DNA of 64,000 bases from Variovorax sp. PBS-H4. GTDB lineage: Bacteria; Pseudomonadota; Gammaproteobacteria; Burkholderiales; Burkholderiaceae_C. The position numbers and the translations under genes were made by a program. Of this stretch, positions 39,066 to 48,278 are shown piece after piece. The notes beneath the pieces are model-generated. The model saw only the letters and a program-made list of their open reading frames with translations, did not search any database and was not told where the DNA came from. Location of the stretch: contig NZ_LR594675.1 of the NCBI RefSeq assembly GCF_901827205.1, forward strand, positions 5,822,001 to 5,886,000, read 5' to 3'. Within the stretch, counting starts at the first letter, position 1. Every line of letters begins with the position of its first letter.

Positions 39066-40970
39066 ATGAATTGGCCGTTCCGCGCCCTGCGCCTGCTGGT
39101 GCGCCTCACGCTGGCGCAACAGCTGGTGCTGCTGGCGCTGCTGCCCGCCACCGTGGCCACGCTGGGCGCCATCGCGGTGCTGACGCGCCAGCACCTCGCG
39201 AACGTGACCGAGCTGATGCGCGCCAACGCCCAGACCGTGGCGCTGCAAGTCGCCACTGTCGCGCAGTCGCAGTTGCAGCGCGTGGACCGGCGCGCGCTGC
39301 AGCGCACCGCCCAGTCCGGCAGCTACCAGCCACACGTGCAGCAGGTGCAGATCTGGTCGGAAGACGGCGAGATCCTGGCCAACTCCGAGACCCAGGACCG
39401 CGAGCGCGGCGAGGGCCTGCAGGTGGTGGCGCCGATCGTGGCCGATGATGGTCGGCACGCCGGCAAGGTGATGGTGGAGATCAGCCTCGACGCGGTGAAG
39501 CGCGCCAAGCGCTCGGTCTGGCTCAACGTGGTGCTGGTGTTGGCGGCCAGCCTGGTGGGCGTGGGGCTGGCTGGCTGGTGGGCGGCGCGCCGCATCAGCG
39601 CACCGATCCGGGCGCTCGGCGAGGCGGTGGACCGGCTGGGCGCCGGCGAGGAAGTGCAAGTGGCGGTCGAGGGCACGGCCGAGGTGCGGCGGCTGCAGCA
39701 CGGCTTCAACGAGGCCGCCGCCGCGCTGTCGGAAAGCCGCTCCCTGCTCGAAAGCCGCATTGCCCATGCCACCGCCGAGCTCGCCAGCAAGAACCAGCAA
39801 CTCGAGGTGGCCAGCCAGGCCAAGACGCGGCTGCTGGCCGCTGCGAGCCACGACCTGCGCCAGCCGCTGCATGCGCTCACGCTGTTCTCCGACGGGTTGG
39901 CCAACGGCGAGACCGACCCGGTGCGCCTGCAGCGCATCGGCCACATCCGCGAGTGCGTGGACTCGCTGGACCGCCTGTTCTCGGGCCTTCTCAATCTCTC
40001 GCAGCTCGATGCCGGTGTGCTGCAGCCGCAGTGGGCGGATTTCGCACTCGACCAGCTGTTCGACGAGATCAGCCGCAACTTCCGTCCGGTGGCCGAGCAG
40101 CAGAACCTGCGGCTGGTGGTACGCAAGACAGAGCTGTGGGTGCGCAGCGACTACGTCATGCTCTCGCGCATTCTCAACAACCTGGTGTCGAACTCCCTGC
40201 GCCACACCACGGCGGGCGGCGTGCTGGTCGGCGCTCGGCAGCGCGGGCGCAGCGTGCGCATCGACGTGGTCGACACCGGCGTGGGCATCGCGCAGCACCA
40301 CCAGTCGCGCGTCTTCGAGGAGTTCTACCAGGTCGAGCCGCAGCCGCGCCAAGGCCGCGATGCCCGGGGCATGGGGCTGGGCCTGGCCACCGTGCAGCGG
40401 CTGGCGTCACTGCTCAACACACAGGTCGAGCTGAGTTCGCAGCCGCACAAGGGGACCTGCGTGCGCGTGCTGGTGCGCGGCGCCGATCCCATGCTGCCGG
40501 CGGCGGGCACCGCACCGGCGGCCGCGGCGGCCGAAGAGGAGCCGAGCCTGCGCGACGTGCGCGCACTGGTGATCGACGATGAGCGCAGCATCCTCGAAGG
40601 GCTTCAGGTGGTGCTCAGCAACTGGGGCGCCGAGGTGATGACCGCGCAGACGCGCAGCGAGGCGCTGGCTTTCGCCGACAGCTGGGAGCGGCCGCCCGAC
40701 CTGGTGGTCAGCGACCTGCTGCTGCAGGGCGGCGACAACGGCCTGGAAGTGCTCGCCGCGCTGGAGCGCCATCCGCGCGGCATCGGCGCGTCCACCGCAC
40801 GCCTGCTGGTCACCGGCGAGACCAAGCCCGACCGGCTGCGCGAAGTCGCCAGCGCGGGCGTGGCCGTGCTCTACAAGCCCGTGTCGCCCAAGCTGCTGCG
40901 GCAGGCCATCGGCGCGCAGCTGGCGGCGGTGCGCCAGACAACTGCCGCCGAGATACGAAATAAGGCATAG
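39066..40970 (+). CDS. Hybrid sensor histidine kinase
   Basis: 634 residues. Two membrane segments (about 18-40 and 150-172) bracket a periplasmic sensor of about 110 residues. A HAMP-like linker follows (WWAARRISAPIRALGEAVDRL), then a HisKA domain with phosphoacceptor His262 (AAASHDLRQPLHALTLF). The ATPase domain has N box Asn371-Asn376 (ILNNLVSNSLRH), DTGVGI at 403-408 and GMGLGLATV. The C-terminal receiver starts near residue 515 (ALVIDDERSIL) with its Asp in LVVSDLLLQGGDNG. No output regulator is adjacent, so phosphate probably passes to a separate protein. Divergent from the PhnD-like pair, whose products may be its ligand sensors. Confidence 0.92.
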   Translation: MNWPFRALRLLVRLTLAQQLVLLALLPATVATLGAIAVLTRQHLANVTELMRANAQTVALQVATVAQSQLQRVDRRALQRTAQSGSYQPHVQQVQIWSEDGEILANSETQDRERGEGLQVVAPIVADDGRHAGKVMVEISLDAVKRAKRSVWLNVVLVLAASLVGVGLAGWWAARRISAPIRALGEAVDRLGAGEEVQVAVEGTAEVRRLQHGFNEAAAALSESRSLLESRIAHATAELASKNQQLEVASQAKTRLLAAASHDLRQPLHALTLFSDGLANGETDPVRLQRIGHIRECVDSLDRLFSGLLNLSQLDAGVLQPQWADFALDQLFDEISRNFRPVAEQQNLRLVVRKTELWVRSDYVMLSRILNNLVSNSLRHTTAGGVLVGARQRGRSVRIDVVDTGVGIAQHHQSRVFEEFYQVEPQPRQGRDARGMGLGLATVQRLASLLNTQVELSSQPHKGTCVRVLVRGADPMLPAAGTAPAAAAAEEEPSLRDVRALVIDDERSILEGLQVVLSNWGAEVMTAQTRSEALAFADSWERPPDLVVSDLLLQGGDNGLEVLAALERHPRGIGASTARLLVTGETKPDRLREVASAGVAVLYKPVSPKLLRQAIGAQLAAVRQTTAAEIRNKA

Positions 40971-41104
40971 GCCGAGAGGCCGCGAACTTCTGCGCTCGAC
41001 TGCGCAATGCGCACGCCTGCGGGCCCGACATAAGCCCTCTGCCTTATCGCGCGGAAAGAGCCGGCTCCGTACATTGGCTGCATCACCCACAGCCGGTGCA
41101 CTTC

Positions 41105-42112
41105 ATGTTCGTGAATCCTTTCTCTTGGCTCCTTCCGGGGCTGCGCGCCATCGCGGCCGCGGCCTGCGCGGCGATGTTCGCCGCCGGCGTGCACGCAGCG
41201 GGACTCACGGTACTGCTGGCCGACGATAACGCGGCGCACGCGGAATTCGTGCGCCTGCTGCGCGAGTCGCAGGACGCGAGCAGCCGCTTCGAGCTGGTGC
41301 GCCTGCCCGCCGACGGCATGCACGCGGATCGCGTCGCGGCCGGCGGTGAGGACCGCGTGACCGCGGGCGTGCGCACCCGCAGCCTGCGCCCCCGCCCGCC
41401 CGTTGACGTGCCGGTCACCATGGCAGTCGGCGTGGCCGCGGCGCGCAACGCGATCGAACGGCCCGGCCAGGACCCGCTGGTGCTCGCCATGCTGAGCCGT
41501 CTCGACTACGAGAGGCTGAAGGGCAACCCCGCACTCAAGCGCGGCGACCGCCCCGTCGCAGTGCTGCTGAGCGAGCCGGCGATGGCCGACCAGCTCGTGC
41601 TCATCGATGCGGTGCTGCCGCAGAAACGCCGGCTCGGCGTGGTGGCCACGGCCGAATCGGAGCCGATCGTGCGCGAATTGCAGCGCGCCGCCCAGGGGTG
41701 GGACCTGCAGATCGAGTACGCGCCGGATGCCAGGTCGCTGGCCTCGGTGCTGCGCACGCTGGTGCTGCGCAGCGATGCGCTGATGGTGCTGCCCGACCTG
41801 ATCGGCGACAGCCAGCCTGCCACGCTCTCGGTACTGCGTGCCGGCGCCACGGCCGGCTTGCCGGTGTTCGGCACCAGCGACGGCCTGGTGCGTTCCGGCG
41901 GGCTCGCGGCTGCGGTATCCACGCCCGGGCAGCTCGCGCAGCAGGCGCGCGCGCTCGGGCAGAAGCTGGCCATCGCCCCTGTCGCTGGCGGCCTGCTCGT
42001 GGAAGCGGCGACCCCCTCCACCGTGCGTGTCAATGCGACCGTCGCGCGCGGGCTGGGGCTGCGACTGCCCGCGGAGCGCGAGCTCACGGAGCGGGTCACC
42101 GCCACTCGATGA
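41105..42112 (+). CDS. Periplasmic ABC-type substrate-binding protein (sensor partner)
   Basis: 335 residues from the ATG at 41105 (a GTG at 41096 is in frame). The signal peptide core is LRAIAAAACAAMFAAGVHAAG. The rest resembles the ABC substrate-binding family with LVLAMLSRLDYERLKG, VAVLLSEPAMADQLVLIDAVLP and ALMVLPDLIGDSQPATLSVLRAG. There are no transporter genes beside it. Its stop overlaps the start of the next gene, a hybrid kinase (ATGA), so it most likely presents a ligand to that kinase. The ligand is unknown. Confidence 0.8.
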   Translation: MFVNPFSWLLPGLRAIAAAACAAMFAAGVHAAGLTVLLADDNAAHAEFVRLLRESQDASSRFELVRLPADGMHADRVAAGGEDRVTAGVRTRSLRPRPPVDVPVTMAVGVAAARNAIERPGQDPLVLAMLSRLDYERLKGNPALKRGDRPVAVLLSEPAMADQLVLIDAVLPQKRRLGVVATAESEPIVRELQRAAQGWDLQIEYAPDARSLASVLRTLVLRSDALMVLPDLIGDSQPATLSVLRAGATAGLPVFGTSDGLVRSGGLAAAVSTPGQLAQQARALGQKLAIAPVAGGLLVEAATPSTVRVNATVARGLGLRLPAERELTERVTATR

Positions 42113-44100
42113 TTTCCTCCAGCCCGCCTCTGGCCGTGCCCACCGCGCGCCCCATCGATCCCGCTGCCGACGCAGGGGCGGTGGTCGTGGGAGGCAGCCT
42201 CCAGCGCGACCTGTTCCGGCTCGGCGTGGTGCCCTGCGCGGCAGTGGCGCTGGCGCTCACGGCCTGGTTTACCCACAGCCGGCTCGACACCCTGGAAGTC
42301 GCCTTCGATGCCGAGGGCCAGGCGGTGGCACGCCAGGTCGCCGCGTTGTCTGACCTGAGCCTTTATGCCGGGGACCTGCCCGCGCTTCAGAACGTGGCGA
42401 ACGCGGCCCTGCGCGGCGGGCAGGTGACGCGGGTCGAGATCAGCAACAGCGCCGGCATCTACGTGACTGCCGGCTCCAAGGCCGCCTCCATGAGGCAGCT
42501 GCGCATGTTCACCGCGCCGGTGACGCTGCGCGAAGCCTCCAAGGCCAGCGCCTTCGCGCCCGAAGGCGCGACCACCGCGGGCGAGAAGCCCATCGGCCTG
42601 GTGCAGGCCTTTCGCGATACCACGGCCTACGCGCACGAGCGCACCCGCTCGCTGATGGCGGGCATTGGCATCGCGATGATCGCGCTGATCGCTGCCTGGG
42701 CGTGGGTGCGCCATACAGCGAGGGCCGTCGCACAGCCGCTGCGCCGCATCTCGCGCACCGTGGCCGCGCTCGAGGCGGGTCAGTTCGATGCACGCTGCAA
42801 GGTGGTCGCGCGCGAGGGCGCCGTGGCGCACGCAGAGGGACAGAAGCGCGGCCGCCGCGCACAGCACGAGCTCGCCAGCCTGGCGTACGACATCAATCGC
42901 CTGGCCGAGCGCCTGCAGCGCAACCGGCAACAGAGCGAGGAACAGGTGCGCGAGGCGACTGCCGTCGCGCTGCAGCGCATGGCGGAGGCCGAGCAGGCCG
43001 CCCTCTCGCGCGCCCGCTTCCTGGCGGCGGCCAGCCATGACCTGCGGCAGCCTCTGCATGCCATGGGCCTGTTCATCGATGGCCTGCTGCCGACCGCCAG
43101 TGCGACGCAGCGCCCCGCCGTATTGCGGCTGCAGGAAGGCGCCGAGTTCATGGGCGTGCTGCTCGACGACCTGCTGGAGATCTCGCGCCTGGATGCGCAG
43201 GTGCTCACGCCGGCCATCGGCAACGTCTCCCTGGCGATGTTGTTCGACCAGCTCGGCGCCCAGCACGCCGCGCGCGCCGCCGCGTCGCAAGTGCGGCTGG
43301 TGTGGCAGGACCGTGGCCTTGCGGTGCGGTCCGATCCTGCGCTGTTGCTGCGCATTCTTGGCAACCTGGTCGGCAATGCGATCACGCACAGCGGGCTTGA
43401 AGGCACCGTGCTGGTGGCGGCGCGGCGCCGCGGTGAACGGGTGCGTATCGAGGTGCGCGACAACGGCGTGGGCATCGCGCCGATCCACCAGGCTCGCATC
43501 TTCGAGGAGTTCTACCAGGTCGCGAACACCGAGCGCGACCGGCGCCAGGGCTTTGGCCTCGGGCTCGCCATCTGCGCTCGTGTCGCCGCGCTCCTGGGCA
43601 CTCGGATCGGGCTGCGCTCGGCGCTGCAGGCCGGCAGCACCTTCTCGCTGGAGCTGCCGGCTGCCGATCCACGCGACGTGCCGCCGCCGGCACCGGAACC
43701 AGTGGCCATCTCGCCGCTGGCCGGGCTGCGCTGCCTGGTGGTGGACGATGATCCGGCCATCCTCGACGCCACCCGCACGCTGCTCACGCAATGGGACTGC
43801 GAAGTCGAATGCGTGGACAGCGGGAGCGAGGCGATGCGCCGCCTGGCCGACGCTTCGACGCCCATCGACGTGCTGCTGTGCGACCTGCAGTTGTCCGACG
43901 CCGAGGACGGCATGGAAGTGATCGAGGCCGCGCGCCGCCTGCAACCCCACGCCTTGGCGGTGCTGGTCTCGGGCGCCACAGGGCCGGAGGCGCTTCAGCG
44001 GCTGCGCCGGGGCGGGGTGACGCTCCTGACCAAGCCGGTGGCTCCGGCCAAGCTGCGGGCGTTGCTCTCGACGCGCCGCGCCGGACGCATGACTGCCTGA
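42109..44100 (+). CDS. Hybrid sensor histidine kinase coupled to a binding protein
   Basis: 663 residues. Membrane segments at about 36-55 and 181-200 flank a periplasmic sensor of 125 residues. A HAMP-like stretch and a coiled coil (about 205-300) lead to HisKA with His310 (AAASHDLRQPLHAMGLF). The ATPase domain has LGNLVGNAITHSG, DNGVGI and GFGLGLAI. The C-terminal receiver (from about 545) has CLVVDDDPAIL and LLCDLQLSDAEDG. Its architecture and the DLRQPLH motif are shared with the kinase at 39066, so the two are paralogues. It overlaps the binding-protein gene by 4 nt. Confidence 0.92.
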   Translation: MISSSPPLAVPTARPIDPAADAGAVVVGGSLQRDLFRLGVVPCAAVALALTAWFTHSRLDTLEVAFDAEGQAVARQVAALSDLSLYAGDLPALQNVANAALRGGQVTRVEISNSAGIYVTAGSKAASMRQLRMFTAPVTLREASKASAFAPEGATTAGEKPIGLVQAFRDTTAYAHERTRSLMAGIGIAMIALIAAWAWVRHTARAVAQPLRRISRTVAALEAGQFDARCKVVAREGAVAHAEGQKRGRRAQHELASLAYDINRLAERLQRNRQQSEEQVREATAVALQRMAEAEQAALSRARFLAAASHDLRQPLHAMGLFIDGLLPTASATQRPAVLRLQEGAEFMGVLLDDLLEISRLDAQVLTPAIGNVSLAMLFDQLGAQHAARAAASQVRLVWQDRGLAVRSDPALLLRILGNLVGNAITHSGLEGTVLVAARRRGERVRIEVRDNGVGIAPIHQARIFEEFYQVANTERDRRQGFGLGLAICARVAALLGTRIGLRSALQAGSTFSLELPAADPRDVPPPAPEPVAISPLAGLRCLVVDDDPAILDATRTLLTQWDCEVECVDSGSEAMRRLADASTPIDVLLCDLQLSDAEDGMEVIEAARRLQPHALAVLVSGATGPEALQRLRRGGVTLLTKPVAPAKLRALLSTRRAGRMTA

Positions 44101-44129
44101 GCCGGCGGCGGCCGAGCCCGCCGCGCCTC

Positions 44130-44149
44130 GAGACTCGACCTCGAGTCTC
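44130..44149. repeat. Perfect short inverted repeat
   Basis: GAGACTCGA-CC-TCGAGTCTC, 9-nt arms around 2 nt, 30 nt after the stop of the hybrid kinase. There is no T tract after it, so it is either a factor-dependent terminator hairpin or a protein-binding palindrome marking the boundary with the following operon. Confidence 0.5.
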
Positions 44150-44273
44150 CCGGACGCGGGAACCGGGGCATTACAACGGTTACTTATCGATTCGAGGCTT
44201 GGCTGGATGCAATGCCAGGTTCCTGTCGCATTGGCATTCCGTGCGATGAACATAACCCAGAGGATTCGACTTC

Positions 44274-45263
44274 TTGCACTCCGCATCATCGGCTTTGGGG
44301 CACTTCTGTGCCGCCGTCTCGCCAACGCCAAACAGCAATCAGCCACTTCAGACCCGCGAAGAACAATCGCCGACTCCTGGCAGGGTTCCCTTGCCACTGG
44401 TCGACTCGTGCTCGCATCCGAAGGCAGAGCAGCCGGCTGGCGAAGCGCAGAAGCCGCAGATCTCCGGCCCTCCCGCTTTGGAACGCATTCCGATGTCGCT
44501 CGGCGCGGCAAGACCCTGGGAGCCCCACTTCAAATGCCTTGAAAGCGCCATTGCCATTGGCGTCGTTCCCAATGTCGTCGAGTTCAACTACGTGATCTTT
44601 CTTTGTGGAAGCAACAATCGCTTCGACAAGGCAAGGGACGTCGTCGCCCTGATGGACAGACTGGGGGTCAAGCCGAACTAATGCACCATCGGCCTATTGC
44701 TCGCGGCGTGCGAAACCCAGGCACGTGCCGACAGGACAGCGGCCATCCTGCACGCCGCAATGACCGATGGCATCTATCAGAAGTCGCTCGGCTACGACCC
44801 CGTCAACAACGTCCTGGACTTTCACAACGCGAAGATCCTGGTCGATCCGGACACTCTCGTTTCGGGTGGTGTCAGCGTCGCGGTGGCGAAGGCCGTGTTC
44901 GCGCATCACCTCGGCGCCGGGAACATCGGCCCGGGCACCTTGTACGTCGTCGGTTGTCACGGCGAGGACCGCATCAAGCATGCTGTCGCCCAATGCATCG
45001 CGGACCAGGGAGGCGTGCCCGTGGAACAGCCCAAGCCATGGGGGACCAACCCCGGTGCGCTCCTTTGGGCTCCAGCACGACCGAACGCGCCAACGGAGCA
45101 GACGAGTGCCGTAATGTCGCCTCCGCCGCGGCTGAACCCGGAGGCACGGGAATTCGTTCCACGGTCGACGGGCCCATCGAACCTCGGGGCGCCTCGCGTC
45201 GTTTCCTCACTCAATCGAAGCGCCGCCGTGTTCGTCCCTTACGGCGAGCACAAGCCGACATGA
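44274..45263 (+). pseudogene. PPR-Smr domain protein, interrupted by an in-frame TAA; candidate type III effector
   Basis: A single frame from a TTG at 44274 (no good alternative) to 45263, broken by one TAA at 44679-44681. Before the stop, a polar Pro/Ser-rich N-terminus of about 90 residues is followed by a pentatricopeptide repeat (VVEFNYVIFLCGSNNRFDKA, then RDVVALMDRLGVKPN). Directly after the stop the frame continues as CTIGLLLAACETQARADRTA, a second PPR-like helix pair. Then comes an Smr-like domain (NVLDFHNAKILVDP, GTLYVVGCHGEDRIKHAVA, TNPGALLW). PPR proteins bind RNA and are mostly eukaryotic; bacterial ones are few and some are secreted effectors. The TAA most likely arose from a Tyr codon. 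The stop overlaps the start of a CesT-like chaperone gene. Confidence 0.7.
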
Positions 45264-45748
45264 AGGAAGCAGACTCCGCGCATCCCTTCCTGGATCTCGT
45301 CAACGGCTTCTACCGGCATGCCGGGCATGACGCGCCGGTGTTCGAGTTCGATCCGCGCGTCGCCGTCGCATTTGAGACTTGCGTGGAGGACGTGCAGTTC
45401 AGTGTCGGCTACGACCCGCTCAGCGGGCCAACGTGCATTTTCGCGTATTGCGTGTTCGGCGTGGTGCCGCTGGCCACCGACGCAGCAGCGCTGCGTCGCC
45501 TGCTGGCGCTCAACATCTCGATGGCGCAGCAGTACAGCGCGACTTACTGCATCGACGACAGCACGCAAGAACTGGCCTGCTACCTGCGCATGACCCTGGA
45601 CACCGATGCCCAGGCCCTGCACGCGGCACTGGTGCAGATCGCACGGTTGGCGCAACGGTGGCGGCGCGATGGCTTTGAAGCAAAGGCGCAAGACCTTTCG
45701 TCGATGCACAAGGCAGGAGAGCCGCCGGCGTGGACGGCCTTCGCCTGA
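45260..45748 (+). CDS. CesT/Tir-like type III secretion chaperone, putative
   Basis: 162-residue acidic soluble protein with features of class I T3SS chaperones: FLDLVNGFYRHAG at the start, VFEFDPRVAVAFE, then YDPLSGPTCIFAYCVFGVVP, and a C-terminal helix. Such chaperones dimerise and hold the N-terminus of an effector for export. The ATG overlaps the TGA of the PPR-Smr frame (ATGA), the usual effector-chaperone arrangement. The call rests on fold-like pattern and gene order; no T3SS apparatus genes are in the window. Confidence 0.7.
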   Translation: MKEADSAHPFLDLVNGFYRHAGHDAPVFEFDPRVAVAFETCVEDVQFSVGYDPLSGPTCIFAYCVFGVVPLATDAAALRRLLALNISMAQQYSATYCIDDSTQELACYLRMTLDTDAQALHAALVQIARLAQRWRRDGFEAKAQDLSSMHKAGEPPAWTAFA

Positions 45749-45869
45749 GCATGGAGATGAGCATTCTTTTCAGAAAGGAGTTGGACTTGGAACCAGGAAG
45801 CAGCAATCGAACACGCCAGCCCGCGGGCCACCGCCGGGTCGATCTCGACCGCGAAGAAGGGTCCCGCCG

Positions 45870-46391
45870 ATGATCGATCTCATTGCCGACCCCGAGCTCT
45901 CCGCCACCGTGCGGAGCTCTCTACAGCGGCTCCATTCGATTTCCAGACGCAGCCCTCCGGAGACCGACAGCCCGCCTTCGCCAGCCGACGCCAGCACGCT
46001 GTTTGCACGTGCCGAGCAGCTTTGCACAGGAGAGGACTACCGCTGCGCCCTACCGCTGGCCATGGAGCTCTTCATGGCCCTGCCGCATGAGCCGAGCGCG
46101 GCCTTCCTGCTCGCCACTTGCCTGCAGCGGCTGGAACAGCCCGCGCTGGCGGCGCGCCTCTTCCAGATGTGCACTGCGATGGAGGGCGACAAGCCGACGC
46201 CAGGGGCATTGTTCCGGGCCGGCGAGTGCCTCGTGGCCATGGGGGAGAAGGATGAAGCGCTGACCGCTTTCGAAGCGGCCGTCGAAATTGCGCGCTCCGA
46301 CGCGCGCCACTCGGAGATCCAGGCCATGGCGCAGGACAAGGCCAATGCCTTGCGCTCTCTGGAAGTCCCCATTCTTGGAGAAATCAAATGA
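45870..46391 (+). CDS. LcrH/SycD-like TPR chaperone, putative
   Basis: 173 residues with about three TPRs (LFARAEQLCTGEDYRCALPL, SAAFLLATCLQRLEQPALAA, LFRAGECLVAMGEKDEALTA). Size and repeat number match class II T3SS chaperones, which protect the hydrophobic translocators. The next gene, which starts within this stop codon, encodes a protein with two hydrophobic segments and would be a fitting client. GAAGG precedes the ATG by about 10 nt. A generic TPR protein is the alternative. Confidence 0.7.
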   Translation: MIDLIADPELSATVRSSLQRLHSISRRSPPETDSPPSPADASTLFARAEQLCTGEDYRCALPLAMELFMALPHEPSAAFLLATCLQRLEQPALAARLFQMCTAMEGDKPTPGALFRAGECLVAMGEKDEALTAFEAAVEIARSDARHSEIQAMAQDKANALRSLEVPILGEIK

Positions 46392-48109
46392 ATCCGACAA
46401 CGTCTGTAGCAATCCGCACAATCAAGCCCCTGCCCGGGGCGGGAAGCATGGGCGCGAATATTTGCCGGCGCACGACTGTCAACCTGGAGGACAAACCGCA
46501 GGGGCCATGGTCGCTCGGCAAAGCGTCGCACGGGGAACAAGTCGCCACGGAAGTCGCAAGGTTGAAGAAGGTGACGCAGCTCGCCAGCCAAACCGGACAG
46601 CGATCGATTCCTGGCAAACCGCTGTTCTATCCCCTGATAGTGGAAAAGCGCGGCGAGCTCGCCGTCGCTGGGCACATCTTGGTGGACCCTAACGCTCCGG
46701 GTGGCTACCACTGGAGCGAGCCGAGCCGGGCGAAGATCGATTTCGGTTTGGAGCAGCCCATCGAATTGCGCAACAGGGGCATTCTGGTGGGATATGCGGC
46801 TCCGGATGTCATCACAGAACCCCTTTTGCAGGATGGGACCGCCCTCGGTACGAGGATCGCCAACCTCGTTGCCCATCCCGTCCTGAAGCTGCTTCCAGGC
46901 GGCGGGGCAACGGTTGTCGGATACCTGCCCGACGGTCCGGAGGACCAGTTGATCATCTCCCACGACTGGACATTTCACGGCGACGTCTCCTCGCTCGTCC
47001 AACGGCGTGACAAGGTCTGGGTCGTCCGGGCAGACGCCGCGGAATTGGATTCGGAGAGTCTGCCTGAGCTCTCGAAGGAGGACAGCACCGAGTCCGACCC
47101 GGACGATGGCGACCTTGCCATCCCAATGAACCCGATCAACCGGCGCCAGCCACCGCTGGGACGCGAGACACCCGAAGGCTATGAAGCCGTCCTCGACGCG
47201 AAGGGCAAGATTCTTGCGTATGCGAGAGTCGACGAATACGGCGACTTCATGACCCACGACGGCACGCCGCTCCCCGGGAATCTGCGCGTCGTGCGCAATG
47301 ACGTCGGGACACTCACCACCGAGAAGTGCTCGTTGCTCCCTGACGACTCCAACGACTCCAACGACGATGTCTCTGAGGTGAGCTTGAGCGAATCCAGCAC
47401 ACGATCCTCGTCGTCGGTGCTCGACCTGAGCACGATTGTTCATGTGGATCTACAAGGGGAAGACAATGCATCCCCTGTGAGCCCAAATTCGAGTCTGATA
47501 GAAGAGGTCAAGATAGAAATTTTGCGGACCGTTCAGTTGGCGATCACCTCGCACGACGAGGCCGAAACAAAGCAAAAATGCAACTTGCTGAAGTGGACTG
47601 CCGTTGTCTGCATGATCGTGTGTGTTGCCGGCGGGCTGACCGCTGCAACCGCTGTCAAGATGGCAGCGGACGCGAATCTGAAGGAGCAGGAAGACGACTT
47701 CATTAGCGCGACGATCAACAAGATCGCCGAGTGCTTGGTAGCGCAGGGCATTGATCCGGCTGCTGCGGCAGCGCACGCCAAGGATTACGTGGTTCAAATC
47801 GCAGCCGACTACATCAAAGAGGAAGGCGGGAAATTCGAACTCACCGATCACGGTAGGCGCTTCAACGCGGGGGACGTTGCTGGTGTGACGTGCGGCCGAT
47901 GCCTTGCATCCGATATCGACTTCAACTACATCGAAGGTAGTGTGATGGCGAAGCGGTTCGAAATGTGGGTGCAAAACATGCAGATCAAGTTCATTAACGC
48001 CCTTGACAATGGACGCCGTCCTGCAGGTGTCGCTGCGCTGAGTGTGCCCCATGCCTTGATCGCCACCATGCTGCTGTTTGCGCTGGAGATGGCCGGCCTG
48101 TTGGGTTGA
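46388..48109 (+). CDS. Unrecognised membrane-inserting protein, possible T3SS translocator or effector
   Basis: 573 residues, not recognised. No signal peptide. Residues 1-210 are a mixed domain (PLFYPLIVEKRGELAVAGHI, ATVVGYLPDGPEDQLIISHD). Residues about 215-390 are Asp/Ser/Glu-rich and include a Ser run (SSTRSSSSVLDLS). A strong membrane helix spans about 401-426 (LKWTAVVCMIVCVAGGLTAA), then a helical region, then a hydrophobic C-terminus (HALIATMLLFALEMAGLLG). Two hydrophobic segments without a signal peptide, right after an LcrH-like chaperone, are typical of T3SS translocators. Its base composition is a little more AT-rich than neighbouring genes. The start overlaps the previous stop (ATGA). 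Confidence 0.65.
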   Translation: MNPTTSVAIRTIKPLPGAGSMGANICRRTTVNLEDKPQGPWSLGKASHGEQVATEVARLKKVTQLASQTGQRSIPGKPLFYPLIVEKRGELAVAGHILVDPNAPGGYHWSEPSRAKIDFGLEQPIELRNRGILVGYAAPDVITEPLLQDGTALGTRIANLVAHPVLKLLPGGGATVVGYLPDGPEDQLIISHDWTFHGDVSSLVQRRDKVWVVRADAAELDSESLPELSKEDSTESDPDDGDLAIPMNPINRRQPPLGRETPEGYEAVLDAKGKILAYARVDEYGDFMTHDGTPLPGNLRVVRNDVGTLTTEKCSLLPDDSNDSNDDVSEVSLSESSTRSSSSVLDLSTIVHVDLQGEDNASPVSPNSSLIEEVKIEILRTVQLAITSHDEAETKQKCNLLKWTAVVCMIVCVAGGLTAATAVKMAADANLKEQEDDFISATINKIAECLVAQGIDPAAAAAHAKDYVVQIAADYIKEEGGKFELTDHGRRFNAGDVAGVTCGRCLASDIDFNYIEGSVMAKRFEMWVQNMQIKFINALDNGRRPAGVAALSVPHALIATMLLFALEMAGLLG

Positions 48110-48278
48110 CCCGCGAATCCGCTGCGCCACCTCCGGCGCGAGGAGGAAAGGCTCCAGGAGTCTGCGCGCAGCTTTCTGAGGCCGCCGGGAAAGGACGGGC
48201 TGCCTTGCGACGACGACGACGGCCCTCGGGCTGACCCCCTTCGGAGCGCTGCCGTCGGGCTCCGGATAATCCCCGCCG

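Noticed and set aside
44101..44273. A PIP-box or hrpII-box (paired TTCG motifs) upstream of the T3SS-like operon
   Set aside because: TTCG occurs at 44191 and 44265, but no pair has the required 15-16 nt spacing, so I do not claim an HrpB/HrpX site.
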